17,838 bases of DNA. Origin: Bacillota bacterium (GTDB lineage: Bacteria > Bacillota > Clostridia > Christensenellales > Aristaeellaceae). The stretch covers positions 1 through 17,838 of the forward strand of contig JAEWYP010000018.1 in assembly GCA_023395615.1 (NCBI GenBank), given 5' to 3'. The notes below the pieces were generated by a model that had not been told where the DNA came from, did no database searches, and was given only the letters and a program-made list of their open reading frames with translations. Below, in pieces: positions 6,872 through 16,400 of this stretch. How positions within the stretch are numbered: the first letter of the stretch is position 1; each line of letters starts with the position of its first letter. The translations under genes were made by a program, and so were the position numbers.

Positions 6872-8092
6872 ATGACCGAATCCAACCAGACACCCGAAAC
6901 AGCAACAGCTACCGCCGCAGTGCCTACGCTTACGCTGGACGTCGCCTCCATGGCCAAGGATAAAGCCGACCTCGAAGACGCTGTAAACGCGCTGGAAAAG
7001 ACCGGCGCTTCTCCCGCCGCCGTGGATACCGCCGCGGCTGTCGCCGCAACGGCGGACCTGGATACCTCCATGCTGTCTGAAGCCGAAAAAAAGAGCATTG
7101 AGGATTTCGTAAGCAAGATCAACATCGAAAATCCCGACCATGTGCTGCTCTACGGTGCGGATGCCCAAAAAAAGGTGGCCGACTTCAGCGACAGCGCGCT
7201 GGCGACCGTGCGCACCGATCAGACCGGCGAAGTGGGCGATATGCTGGTAAAGCTGGTCAGCGAAATTAAAGGGTTCGGCTCCGACGCGGAGAAGCCCGCC
7301 GGCATCAAAGGCCTGTTCTGGAATGCCCAGAAAGCCTTTGACGAAATGAAAAACAAGTATGATAAAGTGGAAGTCAACGTAGATACGATTTCCACGTCGC
7401 TGGAGAATTATCAGGTACAGCTTCTTAAAGACGTGAGCATGTTTAACCATCTGTATGATATGAACACGCAGTACTTCAAGGAACTGACAATGTACATCAT
7501 CGCCGGCACCAAGAAACTGAACGAGGTGCGCTCCACGACCCTGCAGGAGCTGAAAAACAAGGCCCAGCAAAGCGGCGACGCGATGGATGCGCAGCGCGCC
7601 AACGACCTGGCTGCCGCCTGCGACCGGTTTGAAAAGAAACTGCACGACCTGCGCCTCACCCGTACCGTGGCGTTGCAGATGGCTCCGCAGATTCGCCTGC
7701 TGCAAAGCAACGACAGTTTGCTGGTGGAGCGAATTCAAAGCACGCTTTCCAACACCCTGCCGCTGTGGAAAAGCCAGATCGTGATTGCGCTGGGTATGCA
7801 GCGCAGCCAGGATGCGCTGCGCGCGCAGACCGCCGTGACCGACATGACCAACGAACTGCTGAAAAAGAACGCCGAGAAGCTCAAGATGGGCACCATTGAG
7901 ACGGCGCGGGAAGCGGAACGTGGCATTATCGACATCGAGACCCTGACCCAGACCAACCAGAGCTTGATCGATACCATCACCGAAGTGATGAAGATACAGG
8001 ACGAGGGCCGCGCCAAGCGTGTGGAGGCGGAAAAGCAGCTTACCATCATGGAAAGCCAGCTGAAACAGAAGCTGCTGGAGCTTCGCCATTAA
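6872..8092 (+). CDS. telA: TelA-family toxic anion resistance protein
   Basis: This 406-aa protein matches the TelA family in length and pattern: a Thr/Ala-rich variable N terminus (about 1-65), then long alpha-helical segments containing GLFWNAQKAFDEMKNKYDKV and the typical sequence in which two helices flank an ILAG-like turn (YIIAGTKKLNEV). No membrane segment or signal peptide is visible, so it is probably cytosolic and works with the XpaC membrane partner. The family name comes from tellurite resistance plasmids; in most chromosomes the natural role is unknown, with envelope stress and antimicrobial tolerance proposed. A full AAGGAGG ribosome site lies 9 bases before the ATG. It is cotranscribed with xpaC. 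Confidence 0.9.
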   Translation: MTESNQTPETATATAAVPTLTLDVASMAKDKADLEDAVNALEKTGASPAAVDTAAAVAATADLDTSMLSEAEKKSIEDFVSKINIENPDHVLLYGADAQKKVADFSDSALATVRTDQTGEVGDMLVKLVSEIKGFGSDAEKPAGIKGLFWNAQKAFDEMKNKYDKVEVNVDTISTSLENYQVQLLKDVSMFNHLYDMNTQYFKELTMYIIAGTKKLNEVRSTTLQELKNKAQQSGDAMDAQRANDLAAACDRFEKKLHDLRLTRTVALQMAPQIRLLQSNDSLLVERIQSTLSNTLPLWKSQIVIALGMQRSQDALRAQTAVTDMTNELLKKNAEKLKMGTIETAREAERGIIDIETLTQTNQSLIDTITEVMKIQDEGRAKRVEAEKQLTIMESQLKQKLLELRH

Positions 8093-8103
8093 CCGGTAAC
8101 CGC

Positions 8104-8141
8104 CTGCAGGCAGGCTCTCAACCTGCGGGGGCCTGCTTTTT
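8104..8141 (+). terminator. probable intrinsic terminator after telA
   Basis: GCAGGC (8106-8111) pairs with GCCTGC (8131-8136), directly followed by TTTTT (8137-8141). A competing inner hairpin, GCAGG (8110-8114) with CCTGC (8122-8126), overlaps it. The two alternatives could make termination partial, so some transcripts may continue into the LemA-like gene, before which I see no clear promoter. Confidence 0.65.
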
Positions 8142-8245
8142 CTATGCCATTTCAGCACATTTTCACTCGTGCCGCTTCATCAAAAAGCGAACCGCGACGC
8201 GCGGACCAGCGTACGAAGACCCCGGCTTTCCAGAAAGGAAACGAT

Positions 8246-8788
8246 ATGAAACCTAAGATTTCGATATGGGTATCCCTGCTCATCTGCCTGGTGCTGCTCG
8301 TATTCGGGTTGACCTACGGCGATGTGAACGGCTACGCGGACGAGAGGGCGCATGTGAACGCCCTGCTGGAAGGCGACAGCGGCCTGCTGACCGTGGTGGG
8401 GTACCGCGCGTCGGACGGGTTGAACCTGTGCGTGGTTGCGCAACGCCACCTGAGCGGCGATCCGGATGTGACGGCGCTGAAGAACGCCGCCGAAGCCCTG
8501 CGCGCCGACGGACTGGGCATCCAGGCTGTGAAGGCGGGGGACGCGGCGCTGGCCAGGGCGTTTGCTACGGTGGCGAACAAGCTGAAAGCCAACGCGGAGG
8601 TAAACGCCGGAGGTCGGGACGCGCAATATCTGGCGCTGCTGACTGCTGATTTTGACGCGTACGGGCAAAACGAAATCTATGCCACGTATAACAAGGCTGC
8701 CACGGAATTTAACCGGAAGCTGACCACGCCTGTACTGGGCGATGTGGCGCGTTTCTTCGGCGTAAAGGCGTGCGAACTGTATGAGTAA
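8246..8788 (+). CDS. divergent LemA-like membrane-anchored protein
   Basis: This 180-aa protein has one N-terminal membrane segment (about 5-24) and an outer helical domain. The C terminus, YNKAATEFNRKL (148-159) followed by GVKACELYE (172-180), closely resembles the end of LemA proteins, where a YN...YN-type helix is followed by a GF...FE end. Overall length also fits LemA. The usual LemA N-terminal block (AWSQID...R..LIPNLV) is not recognisable, so this is a remote or degenerate member. The next gene encodes a TPM-domain protein, the common LemA neighbour, which strengthens the call. The frame is open from 8144, but the ATG at 8246 has AAAGGA 6 bases upstream and begins right before the membrane helix. 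Function is unknown. Confidence 0.6.
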   Translation: MKPKISIWVSLLICLVLLVFGLTYGDVNGYADERAHVNALLEGDSGLLTVVGYRASDGLNLCVVAQRHLSGDPDVTALKNAAEALRADGLGIQAVKAGDAALARAFATVANKLKANAEVNAGGRDAQYLALLTADFDAYGQNEIYATYNKAATEFNRKLTTPVLGDVARFFGVKACELYE

Positions 8789-8813
8789 AGCATCGGCTCG
8801 CCCTGTGTTTCCC

Positions 8814-8829
8814 AAGCGGTACGCCGCTT
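8814..8829 (+). other. small intercistronic hairpin
   Basis: AAGCGG and CCGCTT form a perfect 6-bp stem around a TACG loop in the 64-bp gap between the LemA-like and TPM genes, 23 bp before the TPM start. GCGGTACG occurs again at 8833-8840. It may tune message stability or translation; there is no T-run, so it is not a terminator. Confidence 0.3.
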
Positions 8830-8852
8830 ATTGCGGTACGATGAGGAGAACC

Positions 8853-9779
8853 ATGAAGAGTAAGTTTTTTCGTTCTTTGCTGGCCCTGACGGTTGCCCTT
8901 TGCCTGCTTGCCGCACTGCCGTCTCTGGCGGAAGCACGCTACCCCGCGCAGGGGGAAACGGTTACCGACGACGCGAATGTGCTAAGCCAGACGATGGCCC
9001 GGGATATCGCTTCTTACGCGGAGGAAGTGGAAAGCGAAACCAATGTTAAAATCCACATTGCGCTGGTTTCGTTTCTGGATGGGGAAACGCCTCAGAAGTA
9101 CGCCGACGCGCTTTTTACCCGCTGGGAGCTGGGCGAAAACGATCTGCTGCTGATGGGTGCGGCAGCTGAAGACACCTTCGCATTCTCCGCAGGCACGAAG
9201 GTGGCCGAAAAGCTGAGCGGCAGCACTCTGAGCAGCCTGCTGTATTCGTCCGGGTTTTCTGGCGCCTTCCAAACCCAGCGGTACGACGACGCGTTCGGCG
9301 CGCTCTTCGTAAACATGAATACGCTGCTGAATAAGCAGTACGACGCAGATATTTCGTTGGGTTCGCTGTTTAAGAACTATCAGACCGGCAAAGTCGCCGC
9401 AAATACGACGGACAGCGTTCAGCAGGCGGCGCAAAGCGTGGCGGACAGTGCTAACGAGCTTTGGACCAGCACGATCAACTCGATTACCGACAGCGTGCAG
9501 AACTACCAGAATTACCACACGCAACATGAAGCGGAAAGTGGCGGAATGAGCGCCGGCTGGTGGATCATCCTGCTGATCATTTTCGTGCTTGTGTTTGGTC
9601 AGGGCAGAAGGGGACGTTACCGCGGCGGATGCGGTTGTTCGCCGATCGGATGGATCCTCGGCGGCTTAGGGCTGGGGGCGCTGTTTAGCAGGCACGACGG
9701 CGACGCGGAACGCAACCGGGAGGAAGAACGCCGCTGGCGGCACGAACAGCGGGAACATCGCCGGGACGGCCGCTGGTAA
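8853..9779 (+). CDS. TPM-domain (TLP18.3/Psb32/MOLO-1) secreted membrane protein
   Basis: This 308-aa protein begins with a signal peptide (basic KSKFFR, hydrophobic core, likely cleavage after AEA at 28). A TPM domain follows at about 36-160, with the expected opening (VTDDANVLSQ) and a central segment (NDLLLMGAAAEDTFAFSAG). A linker rich in Asn, Gln, Ser and Asp leads to a membrane segment at about 236-249, then a Gly-rich stretch with C260-G-C262, a hydrophobic GWILGGLGLGALF and a highly charged Arg/Glu tail, probably cytoplasmic. TPM proteins are envelope proteins often paired with LemA, as here. The chosen ATG has GGAG upstream, although only about 4 bases away, and gives a clean signal peptide; an open frame from 8781 overlaps the LemA-like stop and is less likely. 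Biochemical function is unknown. Confidence 0.85.
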   Translation: MKSKFFRSLLALTVALCLLAALPSLAEARYPAQGETVTDDANVLSQTMARDIASYAEEVESETNVKIHIALVSFLDGETPQKYADALFTRWELGENDLLLMGAAAEDTFAFSAGTKVAEKLSGSTLSSLLYSSGFSGAFQTQRYDDAFGALFVNMNTLLNKQYDADISLGSLFKNYQTGKVAANTTDSVQQAAQSVADSANELWTSTINSITDSVQNYQNYHTQHEAESGGMSAGWWIILLIIFVLVFGQGRRGRYRGGCGCSPIGWILGGLGLGALFSRHDGDAERNREEERRWRHEQREHRRDGRW

Positions 9780-9795
9780 CCCAAAGTTAATTTTC

Positions 9796-9823
9796 ACCGA
9801 CTCCGTGAAGGGGTCGGTTTTTT
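9796..9823 (+). terminator. intrinsic terminator after the TPM gene
   Basis: ACCGAC (9796-9801) pairs with GTCGGT (9813-9818), extended inward by CC with GG, and runs into six T (9818-9823). It lies 17 bp after the stop codon. Confidence 0.88.
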
Positions 9824-10276
9824 GTCTGCCGGCAAATTTTATTCCGCAAACAAGGGGGGCTCCCATCGAAGGAAAGCAGTCCGGAAGAAGCGGTCAGCGA
9901 AGGGTGGAGAAAACCCCATGCGCGGGGGAGGGCCGTTCTGCTTCTCAGGCGCTGTTGTTGAACACGGTAGTTCTGGTGGGGGATTGCTGACCGATCATGG
10001 AATTACATAAAGATGACATTAAAAGAATAAAATGGAAAATATTACGAAAATGCGATGATTTTCGCTGCTGTTGGACGAATGATCAGGATAACCGCATACG
10101 TAAAAACCGATAGGACGGAAATGGTCGGGTCTGGTGGTTTAGCTAAGCTGTGGTTTGGGTAATAGAAACTGGAGGGCAGGATCTGGCTGGATGTTTAGCC
10201 AGATATCCCCGCAAACAGTACCTTTCCGTTGCTGTTCCCGGGAAGGTCTGATACGCGCAAAGCCATGTGAGACAAT
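9824..10276. other. long intergenic region with several hairpins, no convincing gene
   Basis: About 450 bp hold no open frame with a good start. Three inverted repeats stand out: CGAAAAT (10045-10051) with ATTTTCG (10058-10064); ATCTGGCT (10181-10188) with AGCCAGAT (10197-10204); ACCTTTCC (10220-10227) with GGGAAGGT (10240-10247, one G-T pair). The part from about 9997 to 10110 is much more AT-rich than its surroundings. None of the hairpins has a T-run. It may contain a small RNA, a long upstream control region for the adhesin, or remains of a lost gene. Confidence 0.4.
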
Positions 10277-10295
10277 GGTTACATGGCGGTTACAT
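10277..10295 (+). promoter_or_regulatory. 11-bp-period direct repeat next to the adhesin promoter
   Basis: GGTTACAT occurs at 10277-10284 and again at 10288-10295, exactly 11 bp apart, ending 2 bp before the -35 element. Direct repeats with an 11-bp period beside a -35 are typical of OmpR/PhoB-family response regulators; the TTACA core resembles the TTAACA-like boxes of Bacillus PhoP. The regulator itself is not in the window. Confidence 0.45.
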
Positions 10296-10297
10296 AT

Positions 10298-10326
10298 TTG
10301 ACATGGTAAATTTTGTACTCTATAAT
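10298..10326 (+). promoter_or_regulatory. perfect-consensus sigma-A promoter of the adhesin gene
   Basis: TTGACA (10298-10303) and TATAAT (10321-10326) are separated by exactly 17 bp, a full consensus promoter. The start of transcription would be near 10333, giving a leader of about 113 nt. Confidence 0.9.
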
Positions 10327-10342
10327 AAAAAGCGGTTTTAGC

Positions 10343-10369
10343 ACTATGGTATTTAGTAAATAACATAGT
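10343..10369. promoter_or_regulatory. 27-bp dyad just downstream of the adhesin promoter
   Basis: ACTATGGTATTTA (10343-10355) and TAAATAACATAGT (10357-10369) form an inverted repeat with one mismatch around a single central G. It covers about +10 to +37 of the transcript, a classic place for a repressor operator. It could also fold as an AT-rich hairpin in the leader. Confidence 0.5.
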
Positions 10370-10405
10370 TTATGACTGGTTACTGAAATAAAGAACGGAT
10401 GCAGG

Positions 10406-10423
10406 CTGTCCGTCACCGGGCAG
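10406..10423 (+). other. leader hairpin ahead of the adhesin ribosome site
   Basis: CTGTCC (10406-10411) pairs with GGGCAG (10418-10423, one G-U pair) about 11 bases before the weak GGAAG ribosome site at 10435. It may affect translation, but the stem is short. Confidence 0.3.
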
Positions 10424-10445
10424 TCGGGAAAGTGGGAAGAAAGAT

Positions 10446-13400
10446 ATGCAGAAATTGAGAAACAGTTACGTCCGCTCGATGAAAAATGTACTGGGTCTGC
10501 TGGTGAGCATTGTGATGCTTTTCAGCAGCCTTTTTTCGACTGCGGTAGCGGAAACGCAGTATTACAGCGCGGGGTGGCAGCTTGTGATCCCCGCGACGGC
10601 AACCCCTGCCGTATCCCCGTCCGCAAGTACGCAACCTACGCCCATGCCGACGCCGCAGAACAGCGAAGAGGATCAGATTACCTTTTCCATTGAGGATCCA
10701 TCTGTTTCCGGCGCCGTTTTCACGGTGAAACGAGTCAAAACGGACAAGCGGTTACGGGCTGCCCGTTCCGCTTATACCGCTGCATTTGGGAAAGACGCGG
10801 CTTCCAGAGCAGAATTCCGCCTGTATCAGGTAAAGCTTACGGCAAACGGTAAAAAGCTGGCGATCCCCGACGGTCTTACGGTCAATGCTACCGGGCTTTC
10901 GAAAGACGGGTTTATACCCTCCCGGAATTTTTCGATCCGTTTTGGAAGCAAAACGCAGTTAAGCGACACTTTCCCTGTCGCGACAGCGGACGGGGTTTGG
11001 AAAACCGCTGCGGTGCTGAGCAAGACGGATACCCTGTTGCTGGTGAGCCAGTCGGCTGTGCCGGAAGAAACGGCTGCGCCGGAAGAAACGGCTGTACCGG
11101 AAGAAACGGCTGTGCCGGAGGAAACGGCTATGCCGGAAGAAACGGCTGCGCCGGAGGAAACGGCTATGCCGGAAGAAACGGCTGTGCCGGAAGAAACGGC
11201 TGTGCCGGAGGAAACGGCTATGCCGGAAGAAACGGCTGCGCCGGAGGAAACGGCTATGCCGGAAGAAACGGCTGCGCCGGAAGAATCCGTAACCCCTGAA
11301 GAATCTGCAACGCCGGAAGCATCGACGACTCCAGAAGCATCCGCAACACCGGAAGTTTCGCAAACACCCGGCACATATACATACTCAGATAATAATATTT
11401 CGCTGAACGCCTCGGTTACCGGCGCGCTTCCGCCGGACGGTGCCGAATTCTTTACCGAGCAGATTGATGCGACTTCGCCGGATGCTGCTTATCAGGCGCT
11501 GGTCGGATATCGCATCGGCTTCCGGGTTCCGGAAGGGGAAATTTCGGCGGAGGAGCCGTTAAGCGTAAGCCTGTCGGTGACCAACCCCGAACTGACCCGT
11601 AACGCGGTACGGATTTTTGGAAGCGATGGGGATACCCTGTGGCAGTCGCCTGAAGAGAACGAGGCAGCCGAAACGCTTCACGCGGAGTTCCAGATCGCGG
11701 CTGGCGGCAGCTTTACCATTGCCACGGCTTCGTCTGTGGAAACTCCGTTGCCCACAGCGGTACCGGCTGAATATTTCTACGAGGACGATTCTGTGCGCCT
11801 GACCGCATCGGTCACGGACGCATCTCTGTTGCCGGAAGGCGCGCAGTGGAACGCCACAGTGACCGGGGGGAGTTGGGCTGATTTCGCGCAGGGCCTGCAG
11901 GCGGAAGGATATACGGAGGCGGACGCCAAACAGATTTTGAACGTCGGCGCCGCGTTTACGGCAGACGGCGAAACGCTGAACACAGCGGATATACCGGTCT
12001 CTTATACGCTGCTGTTAAAGAATGCGGATTTCAGCAACGCGGAAGCGCGGGTGCTCACAGCAGGCAGCATAACCCCCGTGGATTCTCTGACCCAGACAGA
12101 CGAGGGCGCTCAACTGAACTTCACGGAAACGGGCATTGACCATTTCAGCGTGGCGATGCTGGAAAAGACGGCCACCCAGGCACTGGTTTATGAAAATGAT
12201 GCGGTACGTATTACCGTGACTCCTTCCGATCCGGCCCGGCTGCCGAACGGCGCGCAACTGGAAGCGACCGTTTCGGACGGGGAATGGGAGACGTTTGCTG
12301 ATCTGCTTCAGCAGCAGGGATTCGACCAGACCCGTGTGCAGCGCATGCTGAACGTATCGGCGGCGATTACGGCGGATGGCGAAGCGGTGGATACGTCCGC
12401 CATGCAGTTGCGTTATGACGTTCTTATTAAGGGCGCGGCTTATGAGGGTTCCCAGGCCTGGGTACTGGCCGACGGGGCCGCTGCGCAGGCGGATGACTTT
12501 ACCCAGTCGCCGGATGGTGATCTGGCAACCTTTACACAAAACGGAGAACTGCGTTTCGGGCTGGCCGTGACCCTGCCGGGGCGGACGGTATATACCTATG
12601 AGGACGATCAGCTTTACGTGGTCGCTACGTTAAGCCGGCCTGACGCGGTGCCGGATGGCGCGCAGCTTGTGGTAAAGCCTGTGGAAATGACCGACCAGCT
12701 TACGGCTTATGCCGACAACCTGACCCAGCCTGATCCTTCCGTATCGCCCGAGCCGACGGTAACCCCCGTCCCGGGCACCGTGGTAACGCAGGCCAAAGAG
12801 TATACCTATCAGGCCTATGATATTCATTTTGAGGTGAACGGGGAGGAGTATGAGCCGCAGGACGGCACGGTGAACGTGGCGCTTACTTACAAGCAGGTTA
12901 CCGCCGCCGAGCAGAACCCGACCGATGTAAAAGTGCTGCATGTTGAGGATACCAATGGCAGCGTTGCCCCCGTGGAGATCCCCTCGGACTATACGACGGA
13001 CGGCAGCCAGGCGCTGCAGACCGTCACCTTTGAAACGGGCAGTTTCTCCATCATGATTATCGCGGTGGAAACCAATACGACGGTTCCCGTGATCACTGTA
13101 ATCTCAGACGCCAGCCAGACCTACACCAATACCGATTACTACCTGAGCCGTGTGCTGGGCATCGCGGGCAATTTTCACCTGGTCGGTTTTAACTCGGTCG
13201 ATATCGGCGTGCATACCAACGGCAATATCCTGACCGCCAATCTGTATGCGACCACAGCCTTTGGCACGCATAACCTGACGGATGAACTGAGCTATATTCA
13301 AAATTATAAAACGGTATCCACCAACAGCGGCTCCAGCACCAAACATGTTCTGGCGCTGGGAACTGCCAATACCATCGGTTATGCGGATAACGGCAATTCC

Positions 13401-16400
13401 TTTACGGTCAATGGCACCAAGATCGATACGCCGAAAAACATCTATCAGGATGCCAATACCGCCACGTTGCCCTTTATCGATATTGGGGCGGTGCGCACCA
13501 GCGCGAGCGATCTTTCCGGGTCATTGTCGGGAAAAAGCAACCGCACGTTTGCCGATGCGAAGACAATTGATTCCAACAGTAGGCCGACGATCGCGTTAAG
13601 CACGGCGGGCGCTACCGATTTTATTTCCGCTACGGCTTCCGAAATCAGCGATCTAAGCGGCGCGGACGTCAACCTGACCGGCTTTACCTCCGGATCGGGC
13701 ACCATGGTTTTTAACGTGAACTGCGCAGGCGCATCAAGCGTTACGATGCCTGTACGCATTCATACCTATATTAACGGCGTGGAAACCACATTAAGCGAAA
13801 CAACCTCCTGGGGCAGCAACCGGGTGCTGTGGAATTTTTACAATTGCAGCTCTTCGATGGTCGTCAATGTGCAGTCTTGCAAGGCGGCGATTTTAGCGCC
13901 CAACGCGAAAGTCGTGATCTCCCCGAATGGCGGAACCTTCAACGGCACGGTGATCGCGGAGAATATTTACAGCCATATGGCCGAATCGCATCGCGACGAT
14001 TTTATGGGGAGCCTGAATCTGACCGTAAACGTTACCGCCAACAAAACATGGAAAGACGAAAACGGTAACACGCTGAATCCCGTACCTGCGAATTTTGCGG
14101 CGACGATGCAGCTGTACCGAACCGATAAAAACGGAGCGACCGAAGCGTTCGGCGATCCTGTTACTCTGCCGGAAAACGGAAGCTGGAGCCATACCTGGCC
14201 AAAGCTTAGCACCAGCTACACCTATTCCGTAAAGGAAACCGCTGTGAACGGCACCGCCGTGACCACCGTGAACGGATCGGATACGACCGGTGCTTACACC
14301 GTGAGCTATTCCGACGCAAACGTAAAGAGCGGGGATATCGAAGTCGTCAACCGGAAGATTCCAACGGTACAGGTAGCGGTCACGAAATCCTGGGACTTCA
14401 GCGGCGCATCGGAAACCCCGACGCTCCCGGCGGTGACCTATTCCCTGTACGATCACGCGAACCCCGCGCAGGGAGATACGCCGGTTCAAACCATCAGCGT
14501 GCCCAGGGGCTCCGCCCAGAGCGCCTATAACGTCAGCTTTACGGAGCTGCCAAAATACAACGCACAGGGTGCTTTGATTTCTTATACGGTAAGGGAGACG
14601 GTCCAGCAGGGGTATACCGTAACGCAGAACGGAAACGCCTTTACCAACAAGCTGGTCGTCACCAGCGTAAGCGGACAGAAAACATGGAAAAAGCCCGATG
14701 GAACCGCCTATACAGGGTATCGGCCTTCCATCCGCGTTACGCTTCTCCGCAATAACAGCGCGTATGCCCATCGGGATTTCCCCGCCGCGCTGAACGGCGC
14801 CGCTGCGGATTATGCCTACACGTTTACCAGCCTGCCTAAGTACGATCCGGACGGTATCCCGTATGTCTATTCGATTCAGGAAACCGCTGTTGACGGGTTT
14901 ACAACAGCCTTCTCCGGAACGAACCTGATCAATACGCAAAAAAGCACTTCCATCATCGTAACGAAGCGCTGGAACGACAACGGGTACGCTTACCCCGCCG
15001 CCCTCACGCGCCCCGCTGTGACCATTTCCCTGTATAACGGCGTGGACAGCCAGCCGGTGAGCAGCCATACGTTCCCGACCAACGAGAGCAACTATACCTA
15101 CACTTTCTCCGGCTTGCCGGAAGGCGTGTACGGCGCCGACGGGAAATATGCCGCGTACACGTACTCGGTTCAGGAATCCGGATCAACAGGCTACACGCTG
15201 GCTACGACGACCGGAGACGGTTCGCAGGCCAATCCCTTTGTGCTTACCAACAAGCTGGATACCGTGGCGCTTACGGTGCAGAAAAACTGGGTGCTGTCGA
15301 ATATCAGCCTCGTCAACGTGCCGGCAATCACGGTTACGCTGCTGCAAAACGGGGCAGAGTTTGCCGGCAGGACAATTCCCGCGGGGAACGTATCCCGCGC
15401 GGATTATACCTGGACGTGGAGTGGTTTGCCCAAAACGGATCCGCTCACGGGAGACGCTTACCACTATACGGTTGCGGAGAGCATGGCCGGCAATGCCGCT
15501 GCCGGCTTTACAACCGGGATAACCTATGATAACAGCACGCCGGGCTTGCTGCGGGCGACCGTTACGAATACCCAGAAGACCGTGCGCCTAGCCGGCGCGA
15601 AGAGCTGGCTGGATCAGGCCGGCAATTCCTATACCGGGCATTGGCCGGCGTTTACGGTAACCCTGTATCAGAACGACAGTGTTTATAGCGCCGACCCGAC
15701 CCGTGTCTTTGCGGCGGACTCGGCCAACCTTGGATATACCTTCGAATCGCTTCCTCAATATGACCCCGACGGAACGCCCTATACGTATCGGGTGGCGGAG
15801 TCGGCTGTGGATGGATTTACGGCTTCGTATACGGCTGTAACCGCCAGCGGGAACACACTGACCGCCGATATTGAAAACCGACTGAAAGCCACCGTGCTGA
15901 CGGTTGACAAACAATGGCTGAACGGGGATACGGATGTTACCGGCAGCGTGAACCGCACGGTTACCGTGCAGCTGACCCGTAAAACAGCCTCCATGAGCGC
16001 GGCGGAGGATGTGCCCGGGGAAACCGCTTTGCTTGCCAGCACGACCAGCCCGAAATACAGAGCCGTATGGAACGGCCTGCCTGCGGGCACTGTGACCGAG
16101 AGCGGCGCATTCGAAGCCTATACCTACTCCGTTCGGGAATTGCAGACAACCGGTTATCAGTCCGTTGTTGGAACCACGGTAGTTAACAGCGATGGGAGCC
16201 AGTATGTGCTGGTGAGCAACACCCGCGCGTTAACGCAACTGACCGTAGCGAAGCAATGGCTGGCCGCGGATGGAATTGCCGCGATCCCTGCGCCGGAGGG
16301 CGCGACCGTAACCGTGCAGCTGATGAGCAGCGTAAACGGTTCCGCGCCGACGGATGTACCGGATACAACCGTAGAATTGAACGGCACTGCGAAAACTGCG

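Noticed and set aside
5862..8092. Calling xpaC-telA a tellurite resistance operon
   Set aside because: The family name comes from plasmid genes; no terC/terD genes or tellurite-specific enzymes are present, so a specific resistance role is not supported.
6836..8158. 440-aa open frame on the minus strand opposite telA
   Set aside because: It is the mirror of a well-recognised TelA gene in GC-rich DNA; its composition is unlike a real protein.
9868..9905. Resemblance to the SRP RNA core (GGAAGGAAGCAG-like words and GTCCGGAAG)
   Set aside because: The words are in the wrong order, and the GGAA tetraloop stem and matching GTCAGG side cannot be formed.
9997..10113. 38-codon open frame (MELHKDDIKR...) in the intergenic region
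   Set aside because: It has no good ribosome site, resembles nothing I know and overlaps a hairpin. It is kept only as a remote possibility for a small peptide.
11058..11363. Possible CRISPR-like array
   Set aside because: The units are contiguous, without spacers, and are in frame within a coding sequence.
10826..11374. 182-aa Ser/Gly-repeat open frame on the minus strand
   Set aside because: It is produced by the 18-bp coding repeat, which has no stop in several frames; there is no start signal.
13893..15068. 391-aa open frame on the minus strand inside the adhesin
   Set aside because: The plus-strand frame here encodes recognisable choice-of-anchor A and Cna-B domains; the reverse frame is a shadow.
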